NCBI RefSeq assembly: GCF_009763805.1
Contig: NZ_CP046803.1
Coordinates: 496,001-560,000, forward strand
Length of the DNA: 64,000 nucleotides
Reading direction: 5' to 3'
DNA from: Vibrio cidicii
Lineage (GTDB): Bacteria; Pseudomonadota; Gammaproteobacteria; Enterobacterales; Vibrionaceae
Position numbers and translations under genes: made by a program. Position 1 is the first letter of the stretch; each line of letters opens with the position of its first letter. Of the stretch, positions 38,653 through 49,445 are shown one piece after another. The notes under the pieces were generated by a model. It searched no databases. It had not been told where the DNA came from and worked only from the letters and a program-made list of their open reading frames with translations.

Positions 38653-39958
38653 CTACTTTTTCTTTGAAGCTTGAGCCTTCGCTTGCTTAATAAAGTCATC
38701 CTTCGTTGTAATGTGTCTAACCAGATCATCAACCGCATCTTGAGAATAAATGTGTGTATTGGATATCTTTTGGTAGTGGTGGTGTTTGTTAGACGTTGCT
38801 TTCCAATTTAGCTTTTTTAGTGCTGCTTGGAAGCAATGATTGTTTATCGTTGGCTTTCCTCTCTTGTCTCGAGCTACTAAACACTTCTCTAGCTTTACGA
38901 TATCGTAGTTAGCGTGAAGGGTTTTATTGATTGCATCAATAGCAGTCTTTTGAGTAAAAGTATGCGTTTTCTCTGGGTCTACTTGTTTTTCTACAATGAG
39001 AGCTTTTTTCAACCGCTCCAAGTCCTGAGTTTTACCATTAGCAGCAGCAAGTATTATCTGACTATCTTTTTCATTGCGAGCGTATACAAGTGATACGTTA
39101 ATAGGTATGGCGAACTCAATATCATCTTCTTGCTCAATTTCGTCTTGTACCGTTTGAGCTAATTCAAGAATATCTTCCGCAGCTTTACCATATAATGAGC
39201 TTAACATCGCTTTTGGTGGCATTTTGAAATCACCAACTAGCGATATCATGCCAGCATGCTGAGACTGCATAAATGGTATCTCAGCAAAATCTTGAAACTT
39301 GGATGAGTAATTTAGAACGCCTGATTGAAAAATTCGAGAGGCCAATCCTTGAAGCTCTGGCATAAGTAAATGAACTGCACCATCACGCCAATCAGCTATA
39401 CGAGAGATATTCTTCCTTACATTGTCATTCTCTTTGAACAACTTATCCAAACATTGTCGCAAAGAAATTGTTTTCTTAACGCCTTGTTTATTCGATTTCT
39501 CAAATATTGATTCTTCACCATCACGCTCAATGATAATTGCCTTAAGTAGCTGTTCCCAAGCTGTTGAGTACATCATGACAAATCCATCTAACTTATTTTC
39601 AAGTGATGGTCTGTTATAAAGCTCTAAGGCGAGCATCATATTATCTTTGGATTTTTTGAGCAGAGCTTTCGCTAAGTTAGATTTACATTTATGACCTAAC
39701 TCTTGATAGTGTTTGCTTTGAGATAAACGCTTTTTGAACTCGATGAAACTTACGTCTAGTACATTTATTGCTTCGTACGTATTAGCTTCGATCTCAGCTA
39801 AGAAACTGGGTGATCTGTCCCTTCCCGTAGTAAGACTTGAATGTACTGGGTTTCCAACCCACTTGCTCAAGAAGCTCTTCTTTTGTGAAAGTAGAACTCT
39901 CAGTTTGATGCTTATGTAAGAATTGGTACAGCAATAGCTGCATATCGGTTTTAGCCAT
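38653..39958 (-). pseudogene. DUF3644 (HEPN-like) protein, one-base frameshift
   Basis: Correcting one base in the AAA run at 39804-39806 gives 434 residues starting MAKTDMQLLLYQFLHKHQ, a winged-helix-like N terminus, then QFLAEIEANTYEAIN. The DUF3644 core follows (MMLALELYNRPSLENKLDG, AWEQLLKAIIIERDGEE). It includes ADWRDGAVHLL, which contains R-x4-H, the pattern of HEPN ribonucleases. The C-terminal third has DIVKLEKCLVARDKRGKPT and HHHYQKISNTHIYS. Without correction the N terminus is out of frame. The HEPN connection and a role in phage defence are family-level inferences. Confidence 0.72.
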
Positions 39959-40138
39959 TTTGCACTCAAATATATGATGGGACTATTGCAATGCATGTTA
40001 TTGAATAGCAACGAGCAGTTCAGAGAGAGGCATCAAAGAATGGGATTTTTCTAGAAAGTAGCATCAGCTTTAGGGACGAACTTCTAAAACAAGACCCAAA
40101 TCAAAATTGTCCAGAGACGTCTCACGACGCCCAGCTTG

Positions 40139-40156
40139 GGGACAAAAACGAGTTAG
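40139..40156 (+). repeat. 18-bp boundary motif, site 2 (variant)
   Basis: GGGACAAAAACGAGTTAG differs from the main form at three positions. It lies in the 613-bp gap between the DUF3644 gene (39958) and the gene at 40572. That gap holds no other gene, but has a hairpin GATGGC/GCCATC at 40467-40481. Confidence 0.45.
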
Positions 40157-40571
40157 GCTCTGAGGTCAATAACTCGTTTCATTTGCCTCAACTACTCAAG
40201 TCTAATGGACGAGGTGCTAGATGTTCTGAAACGCTATCAACAGAGAATTGTTAGCTAAGCATACAAACGATAACCAAGCTAGAGTGTGATTTGATTACTT
40301 CATTTATTCGCATCATTTTTTGGATGCGCATAACCTTGAGGCAGAAGCGACTTACCCACAGTCATTCATTTTGTTTGCTTCGAGACAGTAATTCTATAAA
40401 TGCAATGAATTTTCGATAAACGAGTATTGAAGAAATTGCTATAAATCAATAAGATAATTAGTGAGCGATGGCGGTGCCATCGTGCCACTAGGTGAAGTTT
40501 TGAGTATCTCAGGGTTTTGCCAATACACCATTTTTTCGAGGTTCTGTAGGGAATTTAAGAGGAAATACTAA

Positions 40572-41471
40572 ATGACTATTCTAGATCCAGAGAAGGTGCT
40601 ACCTCGCGCCAACTGTACTATCGTACGCCATGAATCATACGGTTCTACTAGTACAAATCAAACTGAGATCGTACGATCTATCAAGGCAAACTTTGACAAC
40701 AATTCTTATGTCCAAGCCTTTACAATTGCTGTTCACGCCAACCCTGAGGGGTCGCCACAAGAGCAAGAGCTGGCATACCTCATTGAATACAGCGATGGAC
40801 ATATAGAGTTGTTTGATAAGCACTCGATGTCAATCAATCGCTCTCCGAGAGAAAGTGAAGTTCTTTCTATGCTCCGAACGCTTGTTTATCTGGGTTTTGG
40901 CGATCGCCTGTTTTACTGCACGAAACGTCTATATTCGCAGGTTTTTCAACAAACTCCGCTCTTAACCGTAGCAGTGATTAAGGCTAAGGGGGTTAAATCT
41001 CTGCTCCCTCATTGGCATGAGTTTACATCGGTGAATAACGAAGCTTATGAAACTTTCCCTAAGTCTATTTATAAAGCAAAGGAATGGGACAAAATAGCTG
41101 AGCTGACACAAATCTCAATCAACGAGGTTCAAGTTCTAAACTCAATTGATTTCGCAGACAGTCTTTGTTCTGATGATGAGGTTATAGCGGGCTATCTTGG
41201 GCGAAGCTTCAAGAAGTGGATCTTTGTTTGTCGTCGTGGACGCAAGGCTTACATGACCTTTTGTGACGAGCGCACAATTCATTTGGCTTATCACTCCATT
41301 GTTGGCAAGTACAATATGAAAGCTTACGGTGACTTCATAAAAGAAAGCGTTGTAGAAAGTAAAGCTCAGCGCTTAATTAGTGTTAATCAAGGGCAATTCA
41401 TTACGGAATTTAATGAACACTATCACAAGTGGTTATTCGAACGCGCAATAGACAACTTGTTAATTGTTTAG
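40572..41471 (+). CDS. Hypothetical cargo protein, 299 residues
   Basis: A single-gene module between two boundary motifs. AGAGGAA lies before the ATG at 40572. The sequence looks like a soluble alpha/beta protein (FTIAVHANPEGSPQEQELAY, YLIEYSDGHIELFDKH, RLFYCTKRLYSQVFQQTPLL). No signal peptide, membrane segment or known motif is seen. Placement in a cargo region with HEPN-like and DUF6119-like genes suggests a defence or counter-defence role, but nothing in the protein itself supports that. Confidence 0.65.
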   Translation: MTILDPEKVLPRANCTIVRHESYGSTSTNQTEIVRSIKANFDNNSYVQAFTIAVHANPEGSPQEQELAYLIEYSDGHIELFDKHSMSINRSPRESEVLSMLRTLVYLGFGDRLFYCTKRLYSQVFQQTPLLTVAVIKAKGVKSLLPHWHEFTSVNNEAYETFPKSIYKAKEWDKIAELTQISINEVQVLNSIDFADSLCSDDEVIAGYLGRSFKKWIFVCRRGRKAYMTFCDERTIHLAYHSIVGKYNMKAYGDFIKESVVESKAQRLISVNQGQFITEFNEHYHKWLFERAIDNLLIV

Positions 41472-41555
41472 AACGAAGGGAGGATATTATCCTCCTTTTT
41501 TCATTAATTGATAAATACCTAATTTTTAATCACAATCTAGTTTCGGCCTCGTTCC

Positions 41556-41573
41556 GGGACAAAAGCGCCTTAG
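41556..41573 (+). repeat. 18-bp boundary motif, site 3
   Basis: GGGACAAAAGCGCCTTAG is an exact copy of site 1, 3.5 kb away and in the same orientation. It lies between the 40572-41471 gene and the three-gene membrane module. A second, weaker relative (TGCCCCAAAGTAACTCC) lies about 30 bp after it. Confidence 0.55.
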
Positions 41574-41895
41574 CGCGATTGCTCTAAACCGCTTCTGCCC
41601 CAAAGTAACTCCGGGTCTAGATGCTCTTCACCAAACGAAAATGTTCACATTGACCACTAATCCTCTGTGGTTCTGTTCAGCTTCTTATTTAGCTTTTGGT
41701 CATTTTCTTTATTAGCTAAGTCCGTTATGAAGTTAATGTTTGACGCAATCACGCTATAAATGCAAAACAACTGAGCATATACAAGGCAAAGTAACACACA
41801 AAGACCAGCAAACGAAAACAGGTCAGGCACTTTCAAATACAAGCTTGTACTCACTAGGAACGGCTTAATGGAAATACCAATCAACAGCACTGCTA

Positions 41896-43060
41896 AATAG
41901 CTGTTCCTAAATGTAGATCACCGGTGTGTAAAAAAGAAGGGAACTCGGTACCGTTTGAGCGATCTGATCAGTCGCCAAACATACAAACCCGCAACCGTTA
42001 CCGAGTTCCTATGATTCTAACATTACCTGACCGCGCTGAACGACGTCGTATCACCAAAAAGATGCATAAAACTAAGGATAAAGACCATTACCGACGCTTG
42101 AATGCCATATTGCTACTTTCTCAAGGGCATTCTGTTACCACAGTCTCGAATATTCTGGTTGCAGCCCGCTCTTCTATAGGACGCTGGATTCATTGGTACA
42201 CGGAATGCGGCATCGATGGCTTGGAAAGCTCAACTCGAGGCAGAGCCACGACGCTCCCATTTCTTCAAATTGCCGCTGTATTGACTGCTTTACTCGCACT
42301 GAATCCTCAAAGTCTGGGATATCAGCGTTCACGTTGGAGTACCGAGCTGATGGCGATTGAAGTAAATCGGATATTTGGGTTTAACGTGCACTCATCGACC
42401 ATTCGTCGATGGTTGCCTAAACTTGGGATTGTCTGGCGAAGAGCCTCTCCAACATTGCATATCAAAGATCCAGATAAAGAAGCCAAACTCGCCAGAATCA
42501 AAGAGGCATTAGCGCGTTGCGACGCCGACCATCCCGTGTTTTATGAAGATGAAGTCGACATTCACTTAAATCCCAAAATTGGCTCAGATTGGATGCCAAA
42601 AGGTCAACAAAAGAAGGTGGCGACACCGGGACAAAATGCTAAATACTATCTTGCAGGAGCTCTGCATGCTAAGACCGGTAAAGTCTCGTATGTCGGAAGT
42701 AGCAGTAAGAACTCAGAACTGTTTATTGCGATGCTGGAGCAGTTGAAACGCCAGTACCGCCGAGCGAAAACCATTACTCTTATCGTGGATAATTACATCA
42801 TTCACAAGAGCAGAAAAACACAGGGTTGGTTAAAGCAAAATCCGAAGTTTGTTTTGCTTTTTCAGCCAGTGTACTCGCCTTGGGTAAACAAAATAGAGAA
42901 GCTTTGGCATGCGTTGCATGAAACGGTGACACGGAATCATCAATGCAAAGCAATGTGGCAACTTTTAAAGCGGGTTCGATACTTTATGGATAACGTTTCA
43001 CCATTTCCCGGCGGTGGTCATGGGCGACAAAAAAGTGAAGCATAATTAGGAACAGTTATT
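41896..43060 (+). mobile_element. IS630-family insertion sequence, copy 2
   Basis: It is 1165 bp, with the same ends as copy 1 and flanked by TA; the target was again CTAG (GATA-CTAG-CAGTG on the minus strand). It sits inside the membrane-protein gene in the opposite orientation to that gene. Confidence 0.93.
42011..43045 (+). CDS. IS630-family DDE transposase (copy 2)
   Basis: This copy appears identical to the transposase of copy 1: 344 residues with the DDE motifs FYEDEVDIHL, TLIVDNYIIHKS and SPWVNKIEKLW. The two copies being alike points to recent transposition within this element. Confidence 0.93.
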   Translation: MILTLPDRAERRRITKKMHKTKDKDHYRRLNAILLLSQGHSVTTVSNILVAARSSIGRWIHWYTECGIDGLESSTRGRATTLPFLQIAAVLTALLALNPQSLGYQRSRWSTELMAIEVNRIFGFNVHSSTIRRWLPKLGIVWRRASPTLHIKDPDKEAKLARIKEALARCDADHPVFYEDEVDIHLNPKIGSDWMPKGQQKKVATPGQNAKYYLAGALHAKTGKVSYVGSSSKNSELFIAMLEQLKRQYRRAKTITLIVDNYIIHKSRKTQGWLKQNPKFVLLFQPVYSPWVNKIEKLWHALHETVTRNHQCKAMWQLLKRVRYFMDNVSPFPGGGHGRQKSEA

Positions 43061-43338
43061 TAGTATCACTGCTGAGATAACCACAACACCAACCAACAAC
43101 TGTACTCGCTTTTTATCTGCTTCTGGGAATATAGCAGACGAGCTTGGCTGAATAACCTTACGCATGGCTTGCGGGTAAATGTAAGCAATCCAAATCCCCA
43201 TGATAGTAAAAATCATGGCTGACCCGTTTTGCAAAATACTAACTATAGGCGACACGTCGCTGTAGGTTATGTCGTCTTTGAATATCCAACTAACTAAGGC
43301 GATGAAGCAAGCTAAAGCAACATGCCAAATCAAGGTCT

Positions 43339-44196
43339 TCATTGTCCAACCGCTTCTTCTTGTTCTTCCTCAATAAACGCTGATAGTAGTTTACCACGCT
43401 TAAACTCCATAGCCTTAAACAAACGCTCTGTTGTGTAATGCCCTGTGTCATCACGACCACCACCTGCTAAATCGTTTACAGGTAGAATGCTTTTGACAAC
43501 GAAGTTATCTAACCAGACAACCCCTGAATTCTCTTTCTTGAAGCCAATATTTCGCCATTCATCACCACCCGCGTATTCACGCTCGTATAGTTCGATCAGG
43601 TCTTTCAGCTCTTTTACTGTCGGCTTAGCCTCAATGTTAACTTCTACTCTTCGGTTTGCTCTCGTCACTTGACTTGAAACGAAAGGCAGACCTTTGAATA
43701 AGTTAGTCCAACCGCTTTGCTGCACTACCTGAGCACTAATCACATCACGTTTAACGAAATGAGTGATTTCACCTGTCAGACCTTCCAAGTCGGCTTCAGT
43801 AGTTGGTTTCTTAAACTGCTCGGAATAAGCCTGAAACCATAAATTGCCTTTCTCGCCTTGCTTGGTCGGAGCAAACGAAATAGACAGATACTTACCCTTA
43901 CCGCCTTTCCGCTCTTTCTCTATGACCTTTCTTTGTCTGAAATCACTATGTAGCTCTACATAGTCACGCATGAATCGGTTCATGATTTCTGTGTCAGAAA
44001 CAGAGTTCGGAAAGCGAATAGACGCGAAAATATCTAACGAGGGGACAAACCAGTAATAAGCAGCTTCACCCCAAATAACGCGGTCTTCACCGACGTTATC
44101 ATCAGCATTGTAAAGGTTATTGTCTTTTAACCCTGCATCAGCCTTAATGCCGTATACACCGTTACCCTGACCAATAGCACGCCAAAGGATAAGCAT
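43339..44196 (-). CDS. Hypothetical protein, middle gene of the three-gene operon
   Basis: The 285-residue product has AGGAG before its ATG at 44196. It starts MLILWRAIGQGNGVYGIKAD and includes PSLDIFASIRFPNSVSDTEI, a basic stretch (RQRKVIEKERKGGKGKYLSI) and TRANRRVEVNIEAKPTVKEL. It seems soluble and alpha/beta. No family is recognised. It follows the small first gene by 16 bp and overlaps the membrane gene by 4 bp, so the three are made together. A sensor or nuclease role is not supported by any motif. Confidence 0.65.
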   Translation of the reverse strand: MLILWRAIGQGNGVYGIKADAGLKDNNLYNADDNVGEDRVIWGEAAYYWFVPSLDIFASIRFPNSVSDTEIMNRFMRDYVELHSDFRQRKVIEKERKGGKGKYLSISFAPTKQGEKGNLWFQAYSEQFKKPTTEADLEGLTGEITHFVKRDVISAQVVQQSGWTNLFKGLPFVSSQVTRANRRVEVNIEAKPTVKELKDLIELYEREYAGGDEWRNIGFKKENSGVVWLDNFVVKSILPVNDLAGGGRDDTGHYTTERLFKAMEFKRGKLLSAFIEEEQEEAVGQ

Positions 44197-44212
44197 ATAA
44201 TCTCCTGTGCCC

Positions 44213-44434
44213 TCATCGCGTTTCTATTGCTTTCAAGTAAACTTTTTTACGGTTGCCGTAGCCAACGGTTTGATCATCCCAAAGCAGTGTGTCTTCTAAA
44301 GAGATTCTGTCTTGAAACCATTTATGTAAGGAGTCGAGCATTACATCCATGCTCAAAGGTTCGAAGTAATCGTCACCTCGACGAGCAAAGCCCAACGACT
44401 TGTATTTGAAAAATGTAACCAGACCTTCGCTCAT
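44213..44434 (-). CDS. Small hypothetical protein, first gene of the three-gene operon
   Basis: The ATG at 44434 has AAGGAG just upstream; another at 44449 is less well placed. The 73 residues (MSEGLVTFFKYKSLGFARRG...) are compact with a mixed charge pattern and end KKVYLKAIETR. No family is recognised. As first gene of a coupled operon it may be a small regulator or antidote, which is speculation. Confidence 0.6.
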   Translation of the reverse strand: MSEGLVTFFKYKSLGFARRGDDYFEPLSMDVMLDSLHKWFQDRISLEDTLLWDDQTVGYGNRKKVYLKAIETR

Positions 44435-44558
44435 GAAAACTCCTTTCATTTATTAGGGTTACAGTAAATCACAAACCGTGTTTAACTCAAAGTTTTTAGG
44501 CTAATGTGCGACTTTCGAAACTAGTTTCTGTCTAGAGACATGTTATGCGCCATGCTTA

Positions 44559-44576
44559 GGGACAAGAGTGTCTTAG
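44559..44576 (+). repeat. 18-bp boundary motif, site 4 (variant)
   Basis: GGGACAAGAGTGTCTTAG has three differences from the main form. It lies between the three-gene operon and the DUF6119-like gene. The next 350 bp (to 44927) show no convincing gene, although an ORF of 66 codons (44540-44740) crosses the motif. Confidence 0.45.
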
Positions 44577-44927
44577 AGTGGATGTTCAAAACATGTAAGT
44601 ACCGCTCATTCCACAGATTTGAATGCGCGAGCGATGAGCCAAAAGTAAACTTTCCCAATGGCAATATCTTTGGCCATGTAACTTACGAATGGTTGGACTC
44701 TGGTGGAGAGTTAGCTAAATATGGTAGCGCAATTCTTTAGGAAGTTCAGGCTTCCTGTTGAGCAACTTAAACTTATGATTTTTGCTAATCCTCTAAAAAA
44801 TATGACTATTATCAAAGTTCTATGGACTTAGTTTTTAATTACCTTTAAACACCTTTCATATAGTGTGTAAATTGGTTGAATGAGTATTTTGTGTTGTTGA
44901 ACTTAGGCCAATCTACGGGAATGTTGA

Positions 44928-45849
44928 ATGAAACGAAATGTAGTTGCTTTTTTGAGCAAAAAGAATCTATCACTTGCGGATATACAGAATAGTAAAAAGC
45001 AATTTTCCTCACATCGTAAGAGCGATGAAGATGATTTGGTTCTTTGTTTGTCAAACCATACTGGCACCGCAGAATGGGCTGGATTGTTCTCTGACTATAA
45101 TATTGATGATCGTCACTTTAAACAAAAATCAGTTAAAGGGGCCTTTTTTGTTAGAGTTGATAAGCGCTATGTGATTTTTACATTCGGTCACGGTAGAAGC
45201 TTGATTGATAAATCAGCAATTGAGCGCGGCTTTGGGTTGAGAGTGTCAATGAATCTAGGAGATCCCGAACAACTAAAATCTATCGACAAGTCAACGTTAG
45301 ATCGAGTCGCAAGAAACACACGTTTCTCAAGTAGCTATGAACTCAGGCATTCAGGATTTTGACTTCGCTTTCGATCACGAGATTTTAAAATCGATAACCG
45401 CCACCGTTAGCAAACAAGATGAAGAGCTTGAAATGGTCTCTGGTAATGACTCTGTATCACTCTATACCGAAATAGAGGCTGACAAATTTCGGGAGATTGC
45501 TGAACGGTTGGTTGCCGCATATTTCAGTGACCACTACAAAGAACAATACCCATGGGCAGAGTTTATAGGCTTAGAGTCTGATCCAGAAATAGTCAACAAA
45601 CTAGAAACTACGTTAGTCGAAAGGTTTAAATCAAAATGTGTAGATGGGTTCTGGCTCGCACCTCCCAAAATTATCGACTATCATAATTTTTCCGGTTTTG
45701 TCTACTCCACAAAGACGATAAGAAGTGGATGCCCTTGTAAGCATCCAGAATTAAAACTGAGTGCCTTTTTGGAGGAAGCACCGTTTAAAAGTAAAGAATC
45801 AATATCAATTAGCACTCTAAAAACCAAAGAAATATATCTATACGTGTAG
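44928..45849 (+). pseudogene. DUF6119/TIGR04141-like protein, frameshifted and truncated by IS3
   Basis: The N-terminal part (MKRNVVAFLSKKNLSLADIQ) carries GAFFVRVDKRYVIFTFGHGR and GFGLRVSMNLGDPEQLKSID, hallmark segments of the sporadically distributed TIGR04141 family. The frame breaks near AA 45340-45341; removing one base joins SSSY to SGIQDFDFAFDHEIL. The IS3 copy at 45845 then ends the protein (stop TAG inside the IS end), so about the last third of a usual family member is missing. The family occurs in variable islands and is suspected of a defence function, which is not proven here. Confidence 0.72.
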
Positions 45850-45852
45850 TGG

Positions 45853-47033
<1,181 letters not shown>

Positions 47034-47090
47034 AAAGTCACCTATTTGTCTCTGAGATGTATTTTAACATCTCTATTTAGGTGGCCAAAT

Positions 47091-48398
47091 TTACTGTACC
47101 ACTACAACAAAACCTTTATCGATGTTGGTCTTGTAAATACAGTAAAACTGTCTTTGTTGCCTAGTTAACTCCCTAATAAATCTACGACTCTCATCAATAG
47201 CTAATTGCTTATTTTTCCTCACCTGTTCCTCACGTTCTTTTGTGGAACGATTAGGTGATTTAGATAGAAATTTTTTTCTTTTTTCGTCGATTAGATTGCG
47301 GCGATACTCATGATTATCTCTAAGATCTACTCGGAAGTTTGCTCCAGAATTGAGTTCACCATCAATTCGCTTACGGCGAGATTTAGCAGAAAGCTTAGGC
47401 TCAATCTTATCTGAGAAAACAGAAGTTAGCAGATTTTTGCTAAACGGTGAGGTTGTATCACTCATGAATTCGCTCTTAAACCTTCTGACAGACTCATCAA
47501 TCGTTGCTTCATTGGACGAGTCAACACGATACTTGTCATAGAGATACTCTAAAAATTCCAGTCCCTCACCTCTCACATTTAGTGAGCACCACTCCCCTTT
47601 ACGACCACGAACTTTCTTGCTATTTATCTTAATCTTCAGATAGCGATTGCCTTTAGTGCCTTTGGTTGCGACAGGCGTGATCGGTGATGAGATGGGAGCA
47701 ATATGCTCAAACTCCATAAGAGACTTGGTTAGTTCTTCTCCAGTTTTAGGTTTACAAGTTTGTAGATGCTCGATCAAAGCTTGCCTAACCTTGTGGCTAG
47801 TACTCTTACCCTTTACAGGCGTAACTCGGTCAATTTGTTGTTCTGCGTTTCTCTCCATAACCGTAACTGGGTCTAAAAACCCATAGCGTGCATTAATTTC
47901 TGATTGAACAGCCGAGTGATATGACAAATCATTAGGATTATAAAACTCTAATTTTTTCTGAGTCTTATGATCAAGGAGAGATACAGCAACATGTAGGTGA
48001 GGCTTGCGACGCTGACCATTTTCATCGAGCATGTGCTTTCTAGTAGGGATATGCATTTCTGCATAATAGTTAAGCTCATCAAGATCACGATGAGGAACAT
48101 TTGCGCGAAGCACCTCATCAACAATAGCCTTGTGCATCTCATACTGCTCACTGGTCGGTATTTCGCTGTATTTTTTTATATCTGTCTCATCAAAACTGAT
48201 AGTAATGTGCTTGTACGCTCCATCCCATTTGCTTCTGTATTTTGCAATCCAATTTGCGTCCCGCTCGATGGCCTCTAGCGAGCCATGAATTGGAACTCGT
48301 GTATCGTACTCATCCCGATGAACCCCTGTGGTTCTAACCCTGCCGTTAACAAGGTAGTCACCGATGCCATTAATGCGCGTTGAAAATCTAATAATCAT
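47091..48398 (-). pseudogene. Relaxase (mobilisation protein), C terminus cut by IS3 copy A
   Basis: The 435 residues visible include YKHITISFDE and NYYAEMHIPTRKHML, then KPHLHVAVSLLD, which carry the clustered histidines of relaxase active sites. A strand-transfer tyrosine is probably among those near the N terminus; which one is not clear. The last residues (GFVVVVQ) are read from the IS end, so the native C terminus is lost. The relaxase nicks oriT and pilots the strand in mobilisation. It follows the MobC-like gene by 4 bp. Truncation may spare the catalytic part. Confidence 0.75.
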
Positions 48399-48402
48399 TT
48401 GG

Positions 48403-49215
48403 TTATTTCTTTTTAACTACTTTTATGTGCTGACCAAGGCTTTCCTCCATCAAAAATTTTAGAGCTGACATTTGTCTATAAATGAGCACAAATTTCATAT
48501 CTAAACCAGAATACCTTTCTTGTAGTGTTACTAACGCTCTACCAACACTATTTAGGCGTGAATAATAGAACCGCTCAGTCTTAAGAATTAGGTTAATGTA
48601 ACCAAGATCTACAGGTTGGATTTTGTAGTTAGGTTTTAGCATTAATTTGCATAGTTGTTGAACAGATTCAGTCCCGACTGCCTTGTCATATAGTTGGCTG
48701 TAGAGCGAGTCGGTGACTCTAAAACAAACAACAGAACTTGTGCTGTTTTTTTCCTCTACATCCTCATCAAAAATAACACCTTCAGATACAAAATCATCGC
48801 CTTTATTACCGAGGTATCGAATCGAAGATTCTGGCTTAGGAAACGTTGAGTTATGCACTGTAAGAAGGTGACATATTTTTCTAAGACAGATTAGGTAATT
48901 TGTTAGCTGAAAATCGACTTTTGATTGTATTGATTCTTCATTATTAATCATCCCCCAAAATATCTTTGAAAATGAATCAAAGTGAGACTTTTCAATTTCC
49001 AAAATAGACACAGCCATCAGCTCTCTAGATACATCAACAGGAGGAACTATTCTATCAACATCAATCATTCTTCTAGCAAAGATATTGATGCTTTCTCCAT
49101 TGAGTAAAAGAGGCTCTAACTCTTCCTTTAAATTGTTGTCGATTCTAAAGCCAATAATTTTGCTTAAAGTCTCCTTCTTTTTCTTTTGTTTATTTTGACT
49201 CTCTTTTTTTGTCAT
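48403..49215 (-). CDS. MobC-like accessory protein with two similar half-domains
   Basis: The 270-residue protein starts with a lysine-rich tail, then IIGFRIDNNLKEELEPLLLN followed by GESINIFARRMI, a ribbon-helix-helix-like segment. A second, similar segment comes about 140 residues later (VVCFRVTDSLYSQLYDKAVG then TESVQQLCKLML). Both follow the pattern FR(I/V)xxxL...ES(I/V)xxxxxxM(I/L). Such proteins bind oriT and recruit the relaxase. It is first in the mob operon, with the oriT-like hairpin just upstream, fitting that role. Confidence 0.6.
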   Translation of the reverse strand: MTKKESQNKQKKKKETLSKIIGFRIDNNLKEELEPLLLNGESINIFARRMIDVDRIVPPVDVSRELMAVSILEIEKSHFDSFSKIFWGMINNEESIQSKVDFQLTNYLICLRKICHLLTVHNSTFPKPESSIRYLGNKGDDFVSEGVIFDEDVEEKNSTSSVVCFRVTDSLYSQLYDKAVGTESVQQLCKLMLKPNYKIQPVDLGYINLILKTERFYYSRLNSVGRALVTLQERYSGLDMKFVLIYRQMSALKFLMEESLGQHIKVVKKK

Positions 49216-49258
49216 AATCGTTATTTTTATTTTATTGGCGGAGACAATAAATGGGATT

Positions 49259-49327
49259 TTTAAGGGCCCCCCTTAAAGCACGAGATTGTTGTTTGCGGAT
49301 GCAAAAATGTAAACAATCTGGACGTGC
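49259..49327. other. Candidate origin of transfer (oriT)
   Basis: Directly upstream of the mob operon lie two nested signals. TTTAAGGG/CCCTTAAA is a stem around 49259-49277. A longer inverted repeat has GCACG plus AGATTGTT on the left (49278-49290) and AACAATCT plus CGTGC on the right (49312-49327), with a 3-nt bulge. Such a hairpin beside relaxase genes is typical of oriT. The nick site is not identified. Confidence 0.55.
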
Positions 49328-49445
49328 CTCCACAGTTTAGTTCTCCACCTAACTTAATGGTACTATATTTTTTTGGTTACACAAATTCACATATTTGAAT
49401 CAAAGTAATGTGGTTACTATAATTAATGATAAACGAATAAATATT

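Larger units (their letters stand above)
41657..43342 (-). pseudogene. Membrane protein, last gene of a three-gene cargo operon, split by IS630 copy 2
   Basis: The gene starts at 43342, overlapping the stop of the upstream gene (ATGA). Removing the IS at 41896-43060 and one TA gives one 172-residue frame (VVISAVILAVLLIGISIKPF). It has about four hydrophobic segments (WHVALACFIALVSWIF, AMIFTIMGIWIAYIY, LLVGVVVISAVILAVLLIG, FSFAGLCVLLCLVYAQLFCIY) and a charged tail. A small multi-pass protein at the end of such an operon could be a membrane effector. The IS has destroyed it in this strain. Confidence 0.78.

Noticed and set aside
38042..44576. Integron attC sites at the module borders
   Set aside because: No paired RYYYAAC/GTTRRRY boxes or long imperfect hairpins were found around the 18-bp motif, and no integron integrase is in the window.
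44540..44740. 66-codon ORF
   Set aside because: It crosses the boundary motif, has no ribosome site and no recognisable feature; possibly a gene remnant.
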